Shown here: piece by piece, positions 34,198 through 42,563 of the stretch
How positions within the stretch are numbered: the stretch's first letter is position 1
Layout: each line of letters begins with the position of its first letter
Assembly: GCF_014645555.1 (NCBI RefSeq)
Contig: NZ_BMLY01000008.1
Span: 62,001-126,000, forward strand
Origin: Silvimonas amylolytica
GTDB lineage: Bacteria; Pseudomonadota; Gammaproteobacteria; Burkholderiales; Chitinibacteraceae
Direction of reading: 5' to 3'
Length of the DNA: 64,000 bases
Program-made: the position numbers and the translations under genes
The notes under the pieces: model-generated
The model's input: only the letters and a program-made list of their open reading frames with translations
What the model was told of the DNA's origin: nothing
Database searches by the model: none

Positions 34198-35811
34198 TCA
34201 GTACACATCCCGCCGATAGCGCCCTTCCTCAGCCAGCACCGTGAGCCAGTCCTCTCCCAGAAGATCAGCCAACGCGCGATGCACGTCGCCGGCCATGCCT
34301 TGCAAACTGCCGCAGACATAGATGGCAGCACCCTCTTCCACCCAGCGGATAATATCCGCACCAGCAGCACTGATCTGGTCCTGTACATAACGTATGGCCT
34401 GCCCATCACGCGACCACACCCGCTCCAGTCGTGCGATCACACCCTGTTGGTGCCATAGGGTCAGTTCATGATCCAGCAAGGCATCCCGGGCTGCGTTGCG
34501 TTCGCCGAAGATGAGCCAGTTACGGAGATGCCCACGTGCGGCCCGGGTCTTCAGGTGCGCGCGCAGTCCCGCCAGACCGGTACCGTTACCGATGAGAATC
34601 AATGGACGGTCATCTGCTGGCGGATGAAAACTGCGATTGGTGCGTATGCGTAATGCAATCTGGCTACCTTGAGAGGCGTATTGCGTGAGCCAGCCAGAAC
34701 CGAGGCCCAGTCGAAGGCCATCTGCTCGCCCGGCATCGGGATGATGAGCCTGGCGTACCAGCAATGCCAGGCAACCCTCTGCGGGGATGGAGGCGATGGA
34801 GTATTCCCGATGAGCGAGACGCGGCAAGCGATCAACCACTTCCTGAGCGCTGCCTTGCAACGGGATATCCGGCTTCATGCGGGTTGCCAACGCATTTGCC
34901 AGGGAGACAATCTTGCCATCCAGCAACACGGGGTGATCATCCGGGAACTCAAGCTCTGCCAGCCATTGCCGTACAAATTGATCGGAATGACAAGGGCCGA
35001 TCTCTGCAATATCGCCAGCTTGCCATTCGGGGAATACATGATCGGACGGGGTCAGTTCCAGCATGAATACTGGCGCACCGGCTGAACCCGCGTTCAGCAA
35101 CCTCTGTTGCCGCAGCGTCCAGTCTGTGTACTGCGGTGCCTCCCAGTCAGCCACGTCTTTGCCGCCAGCCAGAGCGGAAAGTTGATGCTGCCAGTGCCGC
35201 AATGCACCAGCATCACCATTGTCCACCTCAATGAGATCAAACAACGTTTGCGCGCCATGGCGATTCAGCCATGCCGCCAATTCATGACCGAAAGCGCAGA
35301 AGTGGCGATAACTGCGATCTCCTAACGCCAACAGACCATAATTGTGCCGCGCTAGCGCCGGGACAGGCAGCTGCAGTGCTTTGCGCATAAAAGTGGCTGC
35401 GGCATCCGGGGCATCGCCCTCACCCGTCGTGCTGACAATAAACAAAGCCTTGTGCCAGGTACTGAGTTGGGCCGGATCAAGCGCTGATAGCGGCAGGCTG
35501 CGGGTAGCTACTCCCGCTTGCGCCAGCGAGCGAGCCGTTTGTTGCGCCAGTTGTTCCGCGTAACCAGTCTGGCTGGCCCATACGATCAGGGTGGTATCGG
35601 GGGCAGCAGCGTGTTCGGATGAAGCGTGCTTGCGTCGCCCGTGGCGGCTGAAAATCAGACCACAAGCACCTGCGTATATCAGGATGACACCCAGCGCTTT
35701 GATCGGATGGGCGCTGGCAATGCAAAAGACCAGCACGCCGATGACCAATAACAATGACCAGACCGGCACGGCCGGGCCCATTGCGATGCTGGGGTGAGTG
35801 CGAGCGGTCAT
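34198..35811 (-). CDS. Membrane-anchored flavodoxin/FNR reductase (CysJ/P450-reductase-like)
   Basis: The 537-residue protein has two N-terminal membrane helices (about 14-33 and 37-54). A flavodoxin domain (about 72-215; ASQTGYAEQLAQQTA, STTGEGDAPDAA) and an FAD/NADPH reductase domain (about 235-537; REYSIASIP, LIGNGTGLAGLRAHL, YVCGSLQGMAGDV, C-terminal aromatic Tyr) follow. Cytosolic NADPH would reduce FAD, then FMN, and pass electrons into the membrane. It is the last gene of the Fur-box operon with ApbE, DUF4198, DUF2271 and a PepSY protein, and overlaps apbE by ATGA. A role in periplasmic metal reduction is inferred. Confidence 0.85.
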   Translation of the reverse strand: MTARTHPSIAMGPAVPVWSLLLVIGVLVFCIASAHPIKALGVILIYAGACGLIFSRHGRRKHASSEHAAAPDTTLIVWASQTGYAEQLAQQTARSLAQAGVATRSLPLSALDPAQLSTWHKALFIVSTTGEGDAPDAAATFMRKALQLPVPALARHNYGLLALGDRSYRHFCAFGHELAAWLNRHGAQTLFDLIEVDNGDAGALRHWQHQLSALAGGKDVADWEAPQYTDWTLRQQRLLNAGSAGAPVFMLELTPSDHVFPEWQAGDIAEIGPCHSDQFVRQWLAELEFPDDHPVLLDGKIVSLANALATRMKPDIPLQGSAQEVVDRLPRLAHREYSIASIPAEGCLALLVRQAHHPDAGRADGLRLGLGSGWLTQYASQGSQIALRIRTNRSFHPPADDRPLILIGNGTGLAGLRAHLKTRAARGHLRNWLIFGERNAARDALLDHELTLWHQQGVIARLERVWSRDGQAIRYVQDQISAAGADIIRWVEEGAAIYVCGSLQGMAGDVHRALADLLGEDWLTVLAEEGRYRRDVY

Positions 35812-36866
35812 TCAAGCATGGCGGCATAGGCCGCGCTCAGGGTTTCGCGAAAACCCGTTGGCGTACGCACAATGAAGCGCGCGGCAAGCTGATGCCGGTT
35901 AGCCACATCCAGCCCCGCCTGCGGGCCCAGCACGGTCAGGGCAGTCGACCAGGCATCTGCCATCATGCACTGCGCATGAATCACGGTCACCGAGGCCAGC
36001 GCGTGGCTGGCGGGGTAGCCGGTGCGCGGATCAATGGTATGGGCGTAGCGCTGCCGCTGTGCGGGGTCGATGAAATAACGCCGGTAGTCGCCAGAGGTCG
36101 CGACCGCCAGGTCATGCAGGGCAATACGATCTTGCTGCGGCACTACGTTTGGCGTGGTGCACTCTTCGAATGGCGGCGCTTCCAGGTCAACCCACCAGGG
36201 CAATCCATCTGGCTTGATGCCAGCGCCGCGTAATTCACCGCCGATCTCTACCAGATGATGAACCAAGCCTGACTCACTGAGCATGGCGCTGACGGCGTCG
36301 ACCGCAAAGCCCTTGGCAATGGCACACAAATCCAGGGCCATACCACCAGGCTGATAAATGCAGCTGCGTGCCACATCTACCTCAAGCCGACCCCAGCCAC
36401 AGTCTTCGCGGGCACGCAGCACTTGAGTCAGATCGGGCGCACGGTCGCGGCGCGGCGCCGGTCCGAAACCCCAAAGATTAACCAGCGCAGCGGCAGTCGG
36501 ATCGTAGGCACCACCACTGAGTCTGGCCACCTGAAGCGCCGTTGCAACCACGTGAAAACAATCTGGCGGCAGCGGCACCCAAGTGCTGGCCGCCGCCTGA
36601 TTGAAGCGGCTGATGTCTGAATCGGACCGCCAGTTGCTCATCTGCTGCACCATCTGGTCCAGCACGACCTGTATGGCGTCTTGCACGGTCACGGTCAGCC
36701 GATCATCCGCATCAAGACACAGCACACGCCAGGTGGTACCCATGGTATCGCCCGCAAAACGCAACAAGCGTGCGTGCCCCGGTGCCGGTTGCGCTGCATC
36801 TTGCGAGAGCGTCGGCGGGATCAGCACCCTCACGTCAGGCGAATTCAGTTCTGCGGACACAACCAT
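35808..36866 (-). CDS. apbE: FAD:protein FMN transferase ApbE
   Basis: The 352-residue protein matches ApbE: DTMGTTWRV, MSNWRSDSDISRFN, GAYDPTAAALVNLWGFGP, MALDLCAIAKGFAVD, EIGGELRGAG, HTIDPRTGYPA and MMADAWSTALTVLG. ApbE moves FMN from FAD onto Ser/Thr of exported proteins with the D-x-x-[ST]-G-A-[TS] motif. The partner is probably the DUF2271 protein encoded two genes upstream, which has that motif. I see no clear signal peptide, so its compartment is uncertain. Confidence 0.92.
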   Translation of the reverse strand: MVVSAELNSPDVRVLIPPTLSQDAAQPAPGHARLLRFAGDTMGTTWRVLCLDADDRLTVTVQDAIQVVLDQMVQQMSNWRSDSDISRFNQAAASTWVPLPPDCFHVVATALQVARLSGGAYDPTAAALVNLWGFGPAPRRDRAPDLTQVLRAREDCGWGRLEVDVARSCIYQPGGMALDLCAIAKGFAVDAVSAMLSESGLVHHLVEIGGELRGAGIKPDGLPWWVDLEAPPFEECTTPNVVPQQDRIALHDLAVATSGDYRRYFIDPAQRQRYAHTIDPRTGYPASHALASVTVIHAQCMMADAWSTALTVLGPQAGLDVANRHQLAARFIVRTPTGFRETLSAAYAAMLE

Positions 36867-36871
36867 GGCGA

Positions 36872-37693
36872 TTACTGTGGCATCACTTCAAATGTGGCGA
36901 TATAAGACGCGCGACGTTCAGTGGCCGGCTTGAGCGAGGCTTTGGCATCGGTCACTTCCGCACCCAGCCAATACATCCCGGCCGCAGGCCATTTCACGCT
37001 GAATTGGCCGTCGGCATCCGTGGTGATGTTGAACTCCCCTGTCTGGTCACGATAACGCTTGCCGCCTGGCAAGATGCTCACTTTGACGTTGCTGGCCGGC
37101 TTGCCATCCAGCAGCAAACGAAAGCGGGCTGCACTATCGGCAACCAGATCATTCGGATGGGTAGCTGGCGCCAGTTCCAGACCTTGCCCCGTCGGCTTGA
37201 GCGCAGCAGTGCCCGGCTTGCCGCGTGTGACAAAAGACTCCACGCGGTTTTGGGTCTGCGTCACTTTCAAATCTTGCGCATCGGCCGGCACTTCTTTGGC
37301 GAAGCTTTGCGCATCGCCGCGCCAGCGTTTGTTGGCACCGTTGAGCTTGTAGTTGGCAAACAAGCCGTCACTGACCACTGCAATCTTGTATGTGCCTTCC
37401 TGAGTCAGATTCAGGTCAAACACACTGCGGTGTTTGCCGGTGCTGGTGTTTTCCGGCTTCACCTGAGTGCCATCTGGTGCCGTGACTTGCAGGCCGTCCA
37501 GGCGCAGCGGGAAGTCTTCAAAATAGAAAAGATCATTCGAGACAGCTGCGTCGACCGTGACCCAGGTATCGCTACCGGACAAGACCGTCGCCGACGGCAG
37601 CAGCCATTGGCGGTGGGCCTGCGCTTCAAACGGCAACAGCGCGGCGATGGCGATGACGGATGCCGGCAGCAACTTTTTCATGGACAGTTTCAT
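36872..37693 (-). CDS. DUF4198 periplasmic protein
   Basis: The 273-residue protein (from MKLSMKKLL, with AGGAG upstream) has a signal peptide ending FEAQA|HRQW. It has the DUF4198 pattern: AHRQWLLPSATVLSGSDTWV, a middle region with VTQTQNRVESFVTRGKP, and an Ig-like C-terminal part (VSILPGGKRYRDQTGEFNIT). DUF4198 proteins occur with cobalt, nickel and iron uptake genes and are thought to be periplasmic components. The mature N-terminal His could bind metal. Confidence 0.82.
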   Translation of the reverse strand: MKLSMKKLLPASVIAIAALLPFEAQAHRQWLLPSATVLSGSDTWVTVDAAVSNDLFYFEDFPLRLDGLQVTAPDGTQVKPENTSTGKHRSVFDLNLTQEGTYKIAVVSDGLFANYKLNGANKRWRGDAQSFAKEVPADAQDLKVTQTQNRVESFVTRGKPGTAALKPTGQGLELAPATHPNDLVADSAARFRLLLDGKPASNVKVSILPGGKRYRDQTGEFNITTDADGQFSVKWPAAGMYWLGAEVTDAKASLKPATERRASYIATFEVMPQ

Positions 37694-37707
37694 GGCGGCT
37701 CCTGACA

Positions 37708-38232
37708 TTACGGCTTGAGGTTGACGGTGACGCTACCCAGTTCGTGCTCGCCTTTGGCGCTGGCCGTAGCCGGTGCTTTGGGTGGCCAGGTAAATGGCAC
37801 GCGCACCAATTCATGGCCACCGGCTTCACGCGCGGTTTCAACGACCAACTGGTAATCACCTGCGGCCAGCTTGCCCAGTGGGGCCTTGCCATCGGTAAAG
37901 GTCAGCGCTTGCTCACCCGGTACTTTGGTCGCACCGGTAATGCCATCTGCGGGCACGGTCAGATCGCGCCCGGACTTGCGCCACCATTGGCGCAGATCTT
38001 TCAGCCACTTGGTGCCTTCAGCGTTGGGTTTCTTGCCGTCGTACCACACCGCCAGAGTCGAGACCGGGGTTTGATCGGCATGTTCAATCCACATGGCCAC
38101 ATAGGGTCGGTGATATTCCGCGACCGACAGTTGCGGCAGCTCGACCTTGACCGAGAGATCTGCAGCCAATGCAGTGCCCGCCAGCGGCGCGGCAGCCATA
38201 CCGGTCAACGTGACCGTGAGTAAACGACGCAT
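37708..38232 (-). CDS. DUF2271 periplasmic protein with ApbE flavinylation motif
   Basis: The 174-residue protein (MRRLLTVTL, AAAGG upstream) has a signal peptide ending GTALA. The DUF2271 domain shows VKVELPQLSVAEYHRPYVAM, GTKWLKDLRQWWRKSGRDLT and ending strands. It carries D96-G-I-T-G-A-T102, a full match to the ApbE target motif, so Thr102 should carry covalent FMN. With ApbE in the same operon it is the likely periplasmic flavin electron carrier. A longer upstream frame without a ribosome site is ignored. Confidence 0.85.
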   Translation of the reverse strand: MRRLLTVTLTGMAAAPLAGTALAADLSVKVELPQLSVAEYHRPYVAMWIEHADQTPVSTLAVWYDGKKPNAEGTKWLKDLRQWWRKSGRDLTVPADGITGATKVPGEQALTFTDGKAPLGKLAAGDYQLVVETAREAGGHELVRVPFTWPPKAPATASAKGEHELGSVTVNLKP

Positions 38233-38258
38233 ATCAAACCTTTGAAAAGTAACGTTGA

Positions 38259-38903
38259 TCAATGAATGAACAGCAGAGCCAGCACCAGCGGTAGCACAAC
38301 ACCCAGGCCCACCAATGGCCAGGTGGCAACGCGGCCGCCCGCATGCAGCTTCAGCAAAAACAGCCCGGTGAGACTGAACACCAGACAGGACACGGCAAAC
38401 GCATCCAGAAACCAGTTCCACGCCTTGCCGGTGTTGCGGCCTTTGTGCAAATCGTTCAGGTAAGAAATCCAGCCACGGGTGGTCAGTTCGTAATGCGTGG
38501 TGCCATCGGCCAGCGCCACACTCACCCAAGCATCGCCACCCGGGCGGGGGAGTGCGATATAAATTTCATCCGCAGAAAATTCGGCTTCACGATCCGCCGC
38601 CTCAATGCCCATGGCGCTGTGCAACCAGGCCACCAGTTGGAGTGGTACCGGGCCTTTGTCGGCATGCGTGATTTGTTTAAGGCTTTGCAACAACGGTACC
38701 GGTGCATGGGCGTCACGCTTTTTTACCGTTGGGTGGGCTTCAATCTGCGCTGCATGATTGAGCGTGATGCCGGTGATGGCAAAAAGCAGCATGCCGATCA
38801 GACACAGAGCCGAGCTGATCCAGTGCCAGCGGTGCAGATGCTTGAGCCAGAACGCCCGCTGCTGCCGGCTGGCGGCGGGCTGGTTTTCAATAAGGGCCGA
38901 CAT
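38259..38903 (-). CDS. PepSY-associated transmembrane protein
   Basis: The 214-residue protein (from MSALIENQ; an in-frame ATG 13 codons upstream is possible) has an N-terminal helix (WISSALCLIGMLLFAITGIT) after HLHRWHW. A periplasmic PepSY-like part and two C-terminal helices (FAVSCLVFSLTGLFLL, LVGLGVVLPLVLALLFI) follow. His residues beside the helices could ligate heme, as proposed for PepSY siderophore reductases. It heads the operon behind a Fur box, so it probably carries electrons across the inner membrane for iron assimilation. Confidence 0.8.
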   Translation of the reverse strand: MSALIENQPAASRQQRAFWLKHLHRWHWISSALCLIGMLLFAITGITLNHAAQIEAHPTVKKRDAHAPVPLLQSLKQITHADKGPVPLQLVAWLHSAMGIEAADREAEFSADEIYIALPRPGGDAWVSVALADGTTHYELTTRGWISYLNDLHKGRNTGKAWNWFLDAFAVSCLVFSLTGLFLLKLHAGGRVATWPLVGLGVVLPLVLALLFIH

Positions 38904-38971
38904 GGGCGCGAGTGGGTATCCAGGGATCGTGCCAGCCAGCATGGGTGTGGCAGCATCGGTATCGTTGTTTC

Positions 38972-38990
38972 AATAATGATAATCGTTATC
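38972..38990. promoter_or_regulatory. Fur box
   Basis: AATAATGATAATCGTTATC matches 17 of 19 positions of the classical Fur consensus. It lies about 70 bp before the PepSY gene start, where it would overlap the promoter of the five-gene operon. Confidence 0.88.
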
Positions 38991-39045
38991 AATAAAACGA
39001 TGCAACGGGATGTATGTATCTGGTTTGTGACAAAAGCAGGTAAAC

Positions 39046-39075
39046 AAAAAGCCAGCACACCTGTGCTGGCTTTTT
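39046..39075. terminator. Terminator downstream of tag
   Basis: The stem AAAAAGCCAGCACA / TGTGCTGGCTTTTT is symmetrical and can act in both directions. It lies 16 bp after the tag stop and upstream of the Fur-box promoter. Confidence 0.85.
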
Positions 39076-39091
39076 GCGGGAAAAGACCTGA

Positions 39092-39724
39092 TTACGAGGG
39101 CTTGGGCCAAGGTTGGCCAGCCGGTTTACTGAAGGCTGCCCGCGCGTTAGCCACCTGCGTGCGGATCACGCAATCGGGCGCGTGGTCATTCACAAGACCC
39201 ATGGCCTGCATAAAGGCATACACCGTGGTCGGTCCGACAAACTTCCAGCCACGCTTTTTGAGTTCTTTGGAGAGCGCCTCTGATTCGACCGAGGTCGCCA
39301 TGGCCGTGCCATCCGGAACGCGCAGGGTCGCTGGCTCATAGCGCCAGAAGAATGCCGCCAACGAGCCCTCCTCTGCCACCATTTCCTGCGCGCGCTTTGC
39401 ATTGTTGATCACGGCCGCAATCTTGCCGCGATGACGCACTATGCCCGCATCCAGAACCAGACGCTCTACATCGGCTTCGGTAAAGTCGGCGATACGGTTG
39501 AAATCAAACGCTGCAAAAGCAGCGCGAAAACCTGGGCGTTTGGTCAGGATGGTGCGCCAGCTCAAGCCAGACTGGAATCCTTCCAGACTTAGCTTTTCAA
39601 ACAGTCGTTGATCATTGCTGACCGGATAACCCCACTCTTGATCGTGGTAATCGAGGTATTCCGGCGTGGCGGTACACCAGCGGCAACGCAATTGCCCATC
39701 CGGGCCAGCCTCTGTTTTGCTCAT
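39092..39724 (-). CDS. tag: DNA-3-methyladenine glycosylase I (Tag)
   Basis: The 210-residue protein matches Tag: RCRWCTATPEYLDYHDQEWG (with zinc Cys and His), LSLEGFQSGLSWRTILTKRP, FVGPTTVYAFMQAMGLVNDH and the second zinc half in NDHAPDC. It removes 3-methyladenine from alkylated DNA in the cytosol. It appears monocistronic. Confidence 0.95.
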   Translation of the reverse strand: MSKTEAGPDGQLRCRWCTATPEYLDYHDQEWGYPVSNDQRLFEKLSLEGFQSGLSWRTILTKRPGFRAAFAAFDFNRIADFTEADVERLVLDAGIVRHRGKIAAVINNAKRAQEMVAEEGSLAAFFWRYEPATLRVPDGTAMATSVESEALSKELKKRGWKFVGPTTVYAFMQAMGLVNDHAPDCVIRTQVANARAAFSKPAGQPWPKPS

Positions 39725-39807
39725 GTCAGGTCTCTTGTAGCGTCATCAATGCCAACTCAGGCTAGCAGAGAATAACCGTCAGGTCAGACCAGACAGCTTG
39801 AATGCGC

Positions 39808-40764
39808 TCACGCCAAGGTAAACACCGTACGCAACTGGCTATCTGCCTGTGCCCAGTGGCCTGCCAGTTCGGCCAGCGGTACGGCCTGGGTTTTGACCTG
39901 CAATTGCGCCGGGATCACGGCCGCCAGCACTTGTTTGACCACGTGCAGCAAGCGCGGTAACGGAACACTGCCAATGCCACTGCCCATCAGCTGAATGGCC
40001 GTGGCGCGCAATACAGCTGCCGGCAGGCTGATTTCTGCGCCGCTCATTGAGCCAATCTGTACAAAACGCAGTTGGCGACCCTCAGGCAGGTTTTTGGCGG
40101 CAGTGATCAACGCGACGCGGGCACTCGGGCCCCACAGATAATCCAGCACCACATCAACACCCGCTGCAAAGTGCGGTGCCAGTGCTGCACTGAGTGGGTC
40201 TTCGGACTGATCCAGCGAGATCACCACGTCAGCACCGGCTGACCGGAGCCACTCCAGTGCCACCGGGTTGCGCCCTGTCACGATGATCTTGCCCGCCCCC
40301 AGATACCGGGCGATTTGCACCGCCAAACGGCCGGATGCCCCGGTCGCGCCATTCACCAGCACCGTTTCGCCCTTGATGAAACCGGCCCGCTCGACCAGCG
40401 CCGCCCAACATGACATCCCGGGAATCGCGGCAGCTGCGGCGGTGATGTCATCCAGATCATCAGGTACGGGCACGCACTGCATGGCATCAACCACGGTGTA
40501 TTCAGCCAGCGCACCAAAGGGGGGTTGAGGAGAAAAGAAATACACGCGCTGACCGTTCTCCAGCCGCCCCACGCCATCTACCCCCGCCACAAACGGGAAA
40601 ACCGCATGGGAGGAATAATGCGTACCCGACGCTTTGGCGCGCGCCAGCTGACTGAGCGCCGATGCAGCCACGCGTACAAGGTACTGGCCCTCTTTGGCGA
40701 TGGGTTGTTCAAAATCGGTAAATACAGGCAACTGACCTGCGGCAGTAACAACAGCGGCTTTCAT
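39808..40764 (-). CDS. MDR-superfamily NADPH:quinone oxidoreductase-like protein
   Basis: The 318-residue medium-chain reductase has a GroES-like N-terminal half and a nucleotide-binding half (VLVNGATGASGRLAVQIARYLGA). The zinc-ligand cysteines of true alcohol dehydrogenases are absent, as in quinone oxidoreductases. AGGAG precedes the ATG. It appears to be cotranscribed with the small gene upstream and faces a divergent AraC-family regulator, which may control it. The substrate is unknown. Confidence 0.85.
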   Translation of the reverse strand: MKAAVVTAAGQLPVFTDFEQPIAKEGQYLVRVAASALSQLARAKASGTHYSSHAVFPFVAGVDGVGRLENGQRVYFFSPQPPFGALAEYTVVDAMQCVPVPDDLDDITAAAAAIPGMSCWAALVERAGFIKGETVLVNGATGASGRLAVQIARYLGAGKIIVTGRNPVALEWLRSAGADVVISLDQSEDPLSAALAPHFAAGVDVVLDYLWGPSARVALITAAKNLPEGRQLRFVQIGSMSGAEISLPAAVLRATAIQLMGSGIGSVPLPRLLHVVKQVLAAVIPAQLQVKTQAVPLAELAGHWAQADSQLRTVFTLA

Positions 40765-40815
40765 GATGACTCCTGATACAAGTGCGGATGCGGATGCGGT
40801 AAATCAAAACCGGGA

Positions 40816-41067
40816 TTAGCGCGTGGCGAGCCACTGGCGCAAGGCCGCATCGCGCACTTCCAGTACCTCAAACAGGCCCAGCGCGCGCAACGCTGGCAGT
40901 GCGGCTTGCAGATCTGCTTCGGCCTGACTGCGGTTAACAACCCCTGCATGCGGATCGAGCCAGACCGCCGCATTCATAAGGAATGCGCCCACCGTCCCTT
41001 TGCGGATGACGGTACCCGCGAGTTCAATCCGGTTTTGCTCATCGGGTAGTAAATCTTCAGCACGCAT
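40816..41067 (-). CDS. Small uncharacterised protein upstream of the MDR oxidoreductase
   Basis: The 83-residue protein has an AGGAG ribosome site. It begins MRAEDLLPDEQNRIELAGTV and ends VRDAALRQWLATR; no signal or membrane helix is seen. I do not recognise the family. Position and direction suggest it shares a transcript with the reductase gene. Confidence 0.65.
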   Translation of the reverse strand: MRAEDLLPDEQNRIELAGTVIRKGTVGAFLMNAAVWLDPHAGVVNRSQAEADLQAALPALRALGLFEVLEVRDAALRQWLATR

Positions 41068-41160
41068 GGTGTGTGCTCCTGTTGTGAGGTTGTAGCCAGT
41101 CTAGGCATACTGATCTGGTCGGTCTCCGGCATGGAGGTCATTCGATACGGTATTTGGGCC

Positions 41161-41961
41161 ATGGAAGATCTGATTATCCGACCCGATCTGGTGCTTTCTT
41201 CTGCGGGCCCGTTTCTGGCAGCAGCAGAACTCACGCGCGACGCAGTGCGGGTCACGCCGTCACACAGCCATGAACGTGGTCAACTGGTCGGCGCTTTGCA
41301 TGGTCTGATTTCCATCGGGCTGGACCGGCAACAGTGGGTGGTGCCCGCCGTGCATGCCATCTGGATTCCGCCACACTGGATGCATTCTCTGCGCTCGTTT
41401 GGCCCGTTTGCCGGATGGAGCGTGTTTGTCGCCGAACACCGTTGCGCTGAATTGCCAGCCGAACCACGCTCAATCAAGACCACACCTTTGCTGCGTGAAG
41501 CAGCACGTCGCGCCGCAACCTGGCCCGGCACAACGCTGAATGCCGTGCAAACGCGGGTGGCGGAAGTCATTCTGGATGAGGTGGCCAACTCGCGACCAGA
41601 AGCACTGGGTTTACTGCAACCGGCAGACGCGCGCCTGATACGCATTGCCGATACGCTGGCAGCCGACCTGTCCAACAGCCGCAATCTGGAAGACTGGGCC
41701 GCCTGGGCCGGTTTGTCGCCCAGAACGCTCAGCCGACACTGGTGGGCCGAGACAGGCATGACCTTTGCGCAATGGCGGCAACAAGCGCGCCTGTTGCGGG
41801 CACTGGAGCTGATTGCAGATCGGGTTCCGGTGACCAACATCGCGCTGGAGTTGGGTTATGACAACGTCAGCGCGTTTATCGAGATGTTTCGCCGTGCATT
41901 GGGCACCACGCCGGGCAGGTATCTGGCCGCAGAAACGGCAGCACAGGCAACCGCCCGCTAG
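41161..41961 (+). CDS. AraC-family transcriptional regulator
   Basis: The 266-residue protein (from MEDLIIRPD) has an N-terminal cupin-like ligand domain (HSHERGQLVGALHG, WIPPHWMHSLR). A C-terminal AraC double helix-turn-helix (about 160-255; LEDWAAWAGLSPRTLSRHWW, IALELGYDNVSAFIEMFRRA) follows. It is divergent from the small gene and MDR reductase with a 93-bp shared promoter region, so it probably regulates them. Two earlier in-frame starts exist, at about 41071 and 41131. Confidence 0.85.
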   Translation: MEDLIIRPDLVLSSAGPFLAAAELTRDAVRVTPSHSHERGQLVGALHGLISIGLDRQQWVVPAVHAIWIPPHWMHSLRSFGPFAGWSVFVAEHRCAELPAEPRSIKTTPLLREAARRAATWPGTTLNAVQTRVAEVILDEVANSRPEALGLLQPADARLIRIADTLAADLSNSRNLEDWAAWAGLSPRTLSRHWWAETGMTFAQWRQQARLLRALELIADRVPVTNIALELGYDNVSAFIEMFRRALGTTPGRYLAAETAAQATAR

Positions 41962-42009
41962 CTGCGGGCGCGGCGGTTTCGCCACAGCACAGGCAATATC
42001 GTTTCAAAA

Positions 42010-42028
42010 GAGAGTCATTCTCATTTAT
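42010..42028. promoter_or_regulatory. Weak Fur-like site before the DUF2946/TonB genes
   Basis: GAGAGTCATTCTCATTTAT matches only 11 of 19 positions of the Fur consensus, but it lies about 80 bp before the gene start in a metal-related context. Confidence 0.3.
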
Positions 42029-42107
42029 ATTGCGGGCGTTGCTTCGCCCCTGAAGTACGGTTTTTCTACTTTTTCAGGCTATGTGAACACTTCACGCAGC
42101 CCACCCC

Positions 42108-42488
42108 ATGAACCTTCGCACCCGCAAACTGCTTGCTGTCTGGCTCGGCCTGATCGCCATGAGCCTGTTTGTGCTGGCCCCTGTGGTCAGCCAACTGCTT
42201 ATGGCCGGCCGCAGCACGCCCATGGCCGTGGCGATGTGTTCCGTGGTCAGCCCGCACAGCGAACAGTTGCTTGATCATGGCACCAGCCCGGATGCCATGG
42301 CTGCGTGTGACTACTGCACCTTGCAGGCTACGCATCTGCTGCTGCCCACCCTGCCGCATGTGGCGCCCTCAGCGGTGCCCCTGGTGGCCGTGCTGCAGTT
42401 GCCGCACCTGCGGGTACGGGCCATTGAGCCCGCAGTGTTCCCGCTGGCGCGCACGCGCGCCCCTCCTCACGCCTCTGCATTGATCTGA
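42108..42488 (+). CDS. DUF2946 membrane/periplasmic protein
   Basis: The 126-residue protein has an N-terminal hydrophobic helix (LLAVWLGLIAMSLFVLAPVV), the DUF2946 cysteine motif in ACDYCTLQATH and a second hydrophobic region. DUF2946 genes often precede TonB-dependent receptors involved in copper or other metal uptake, as here. It probably handles a metal ion in the envelope; which one is unknown. Confidence 0.75.
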   Translation: MNLRTRKLLAVWLGLIAMSLFVLAPVVSQLLMAGRSTPMAVAMCSVVSPHSEQLLDHGTSPDAMAACDYCTLQATHLLLPTLPHVAPSAVPLVAVLQLPHLRVRAIEPAVFPLARTRAPPHASALI

Positions 42489-42563
42489 CCTTTTACCGGC
42501 CAGTGAGCCCGCCCATGCCGCGCGGTCTGCTGGCTGCCGGTTATTTTTTGCAGAGAACCCCAT

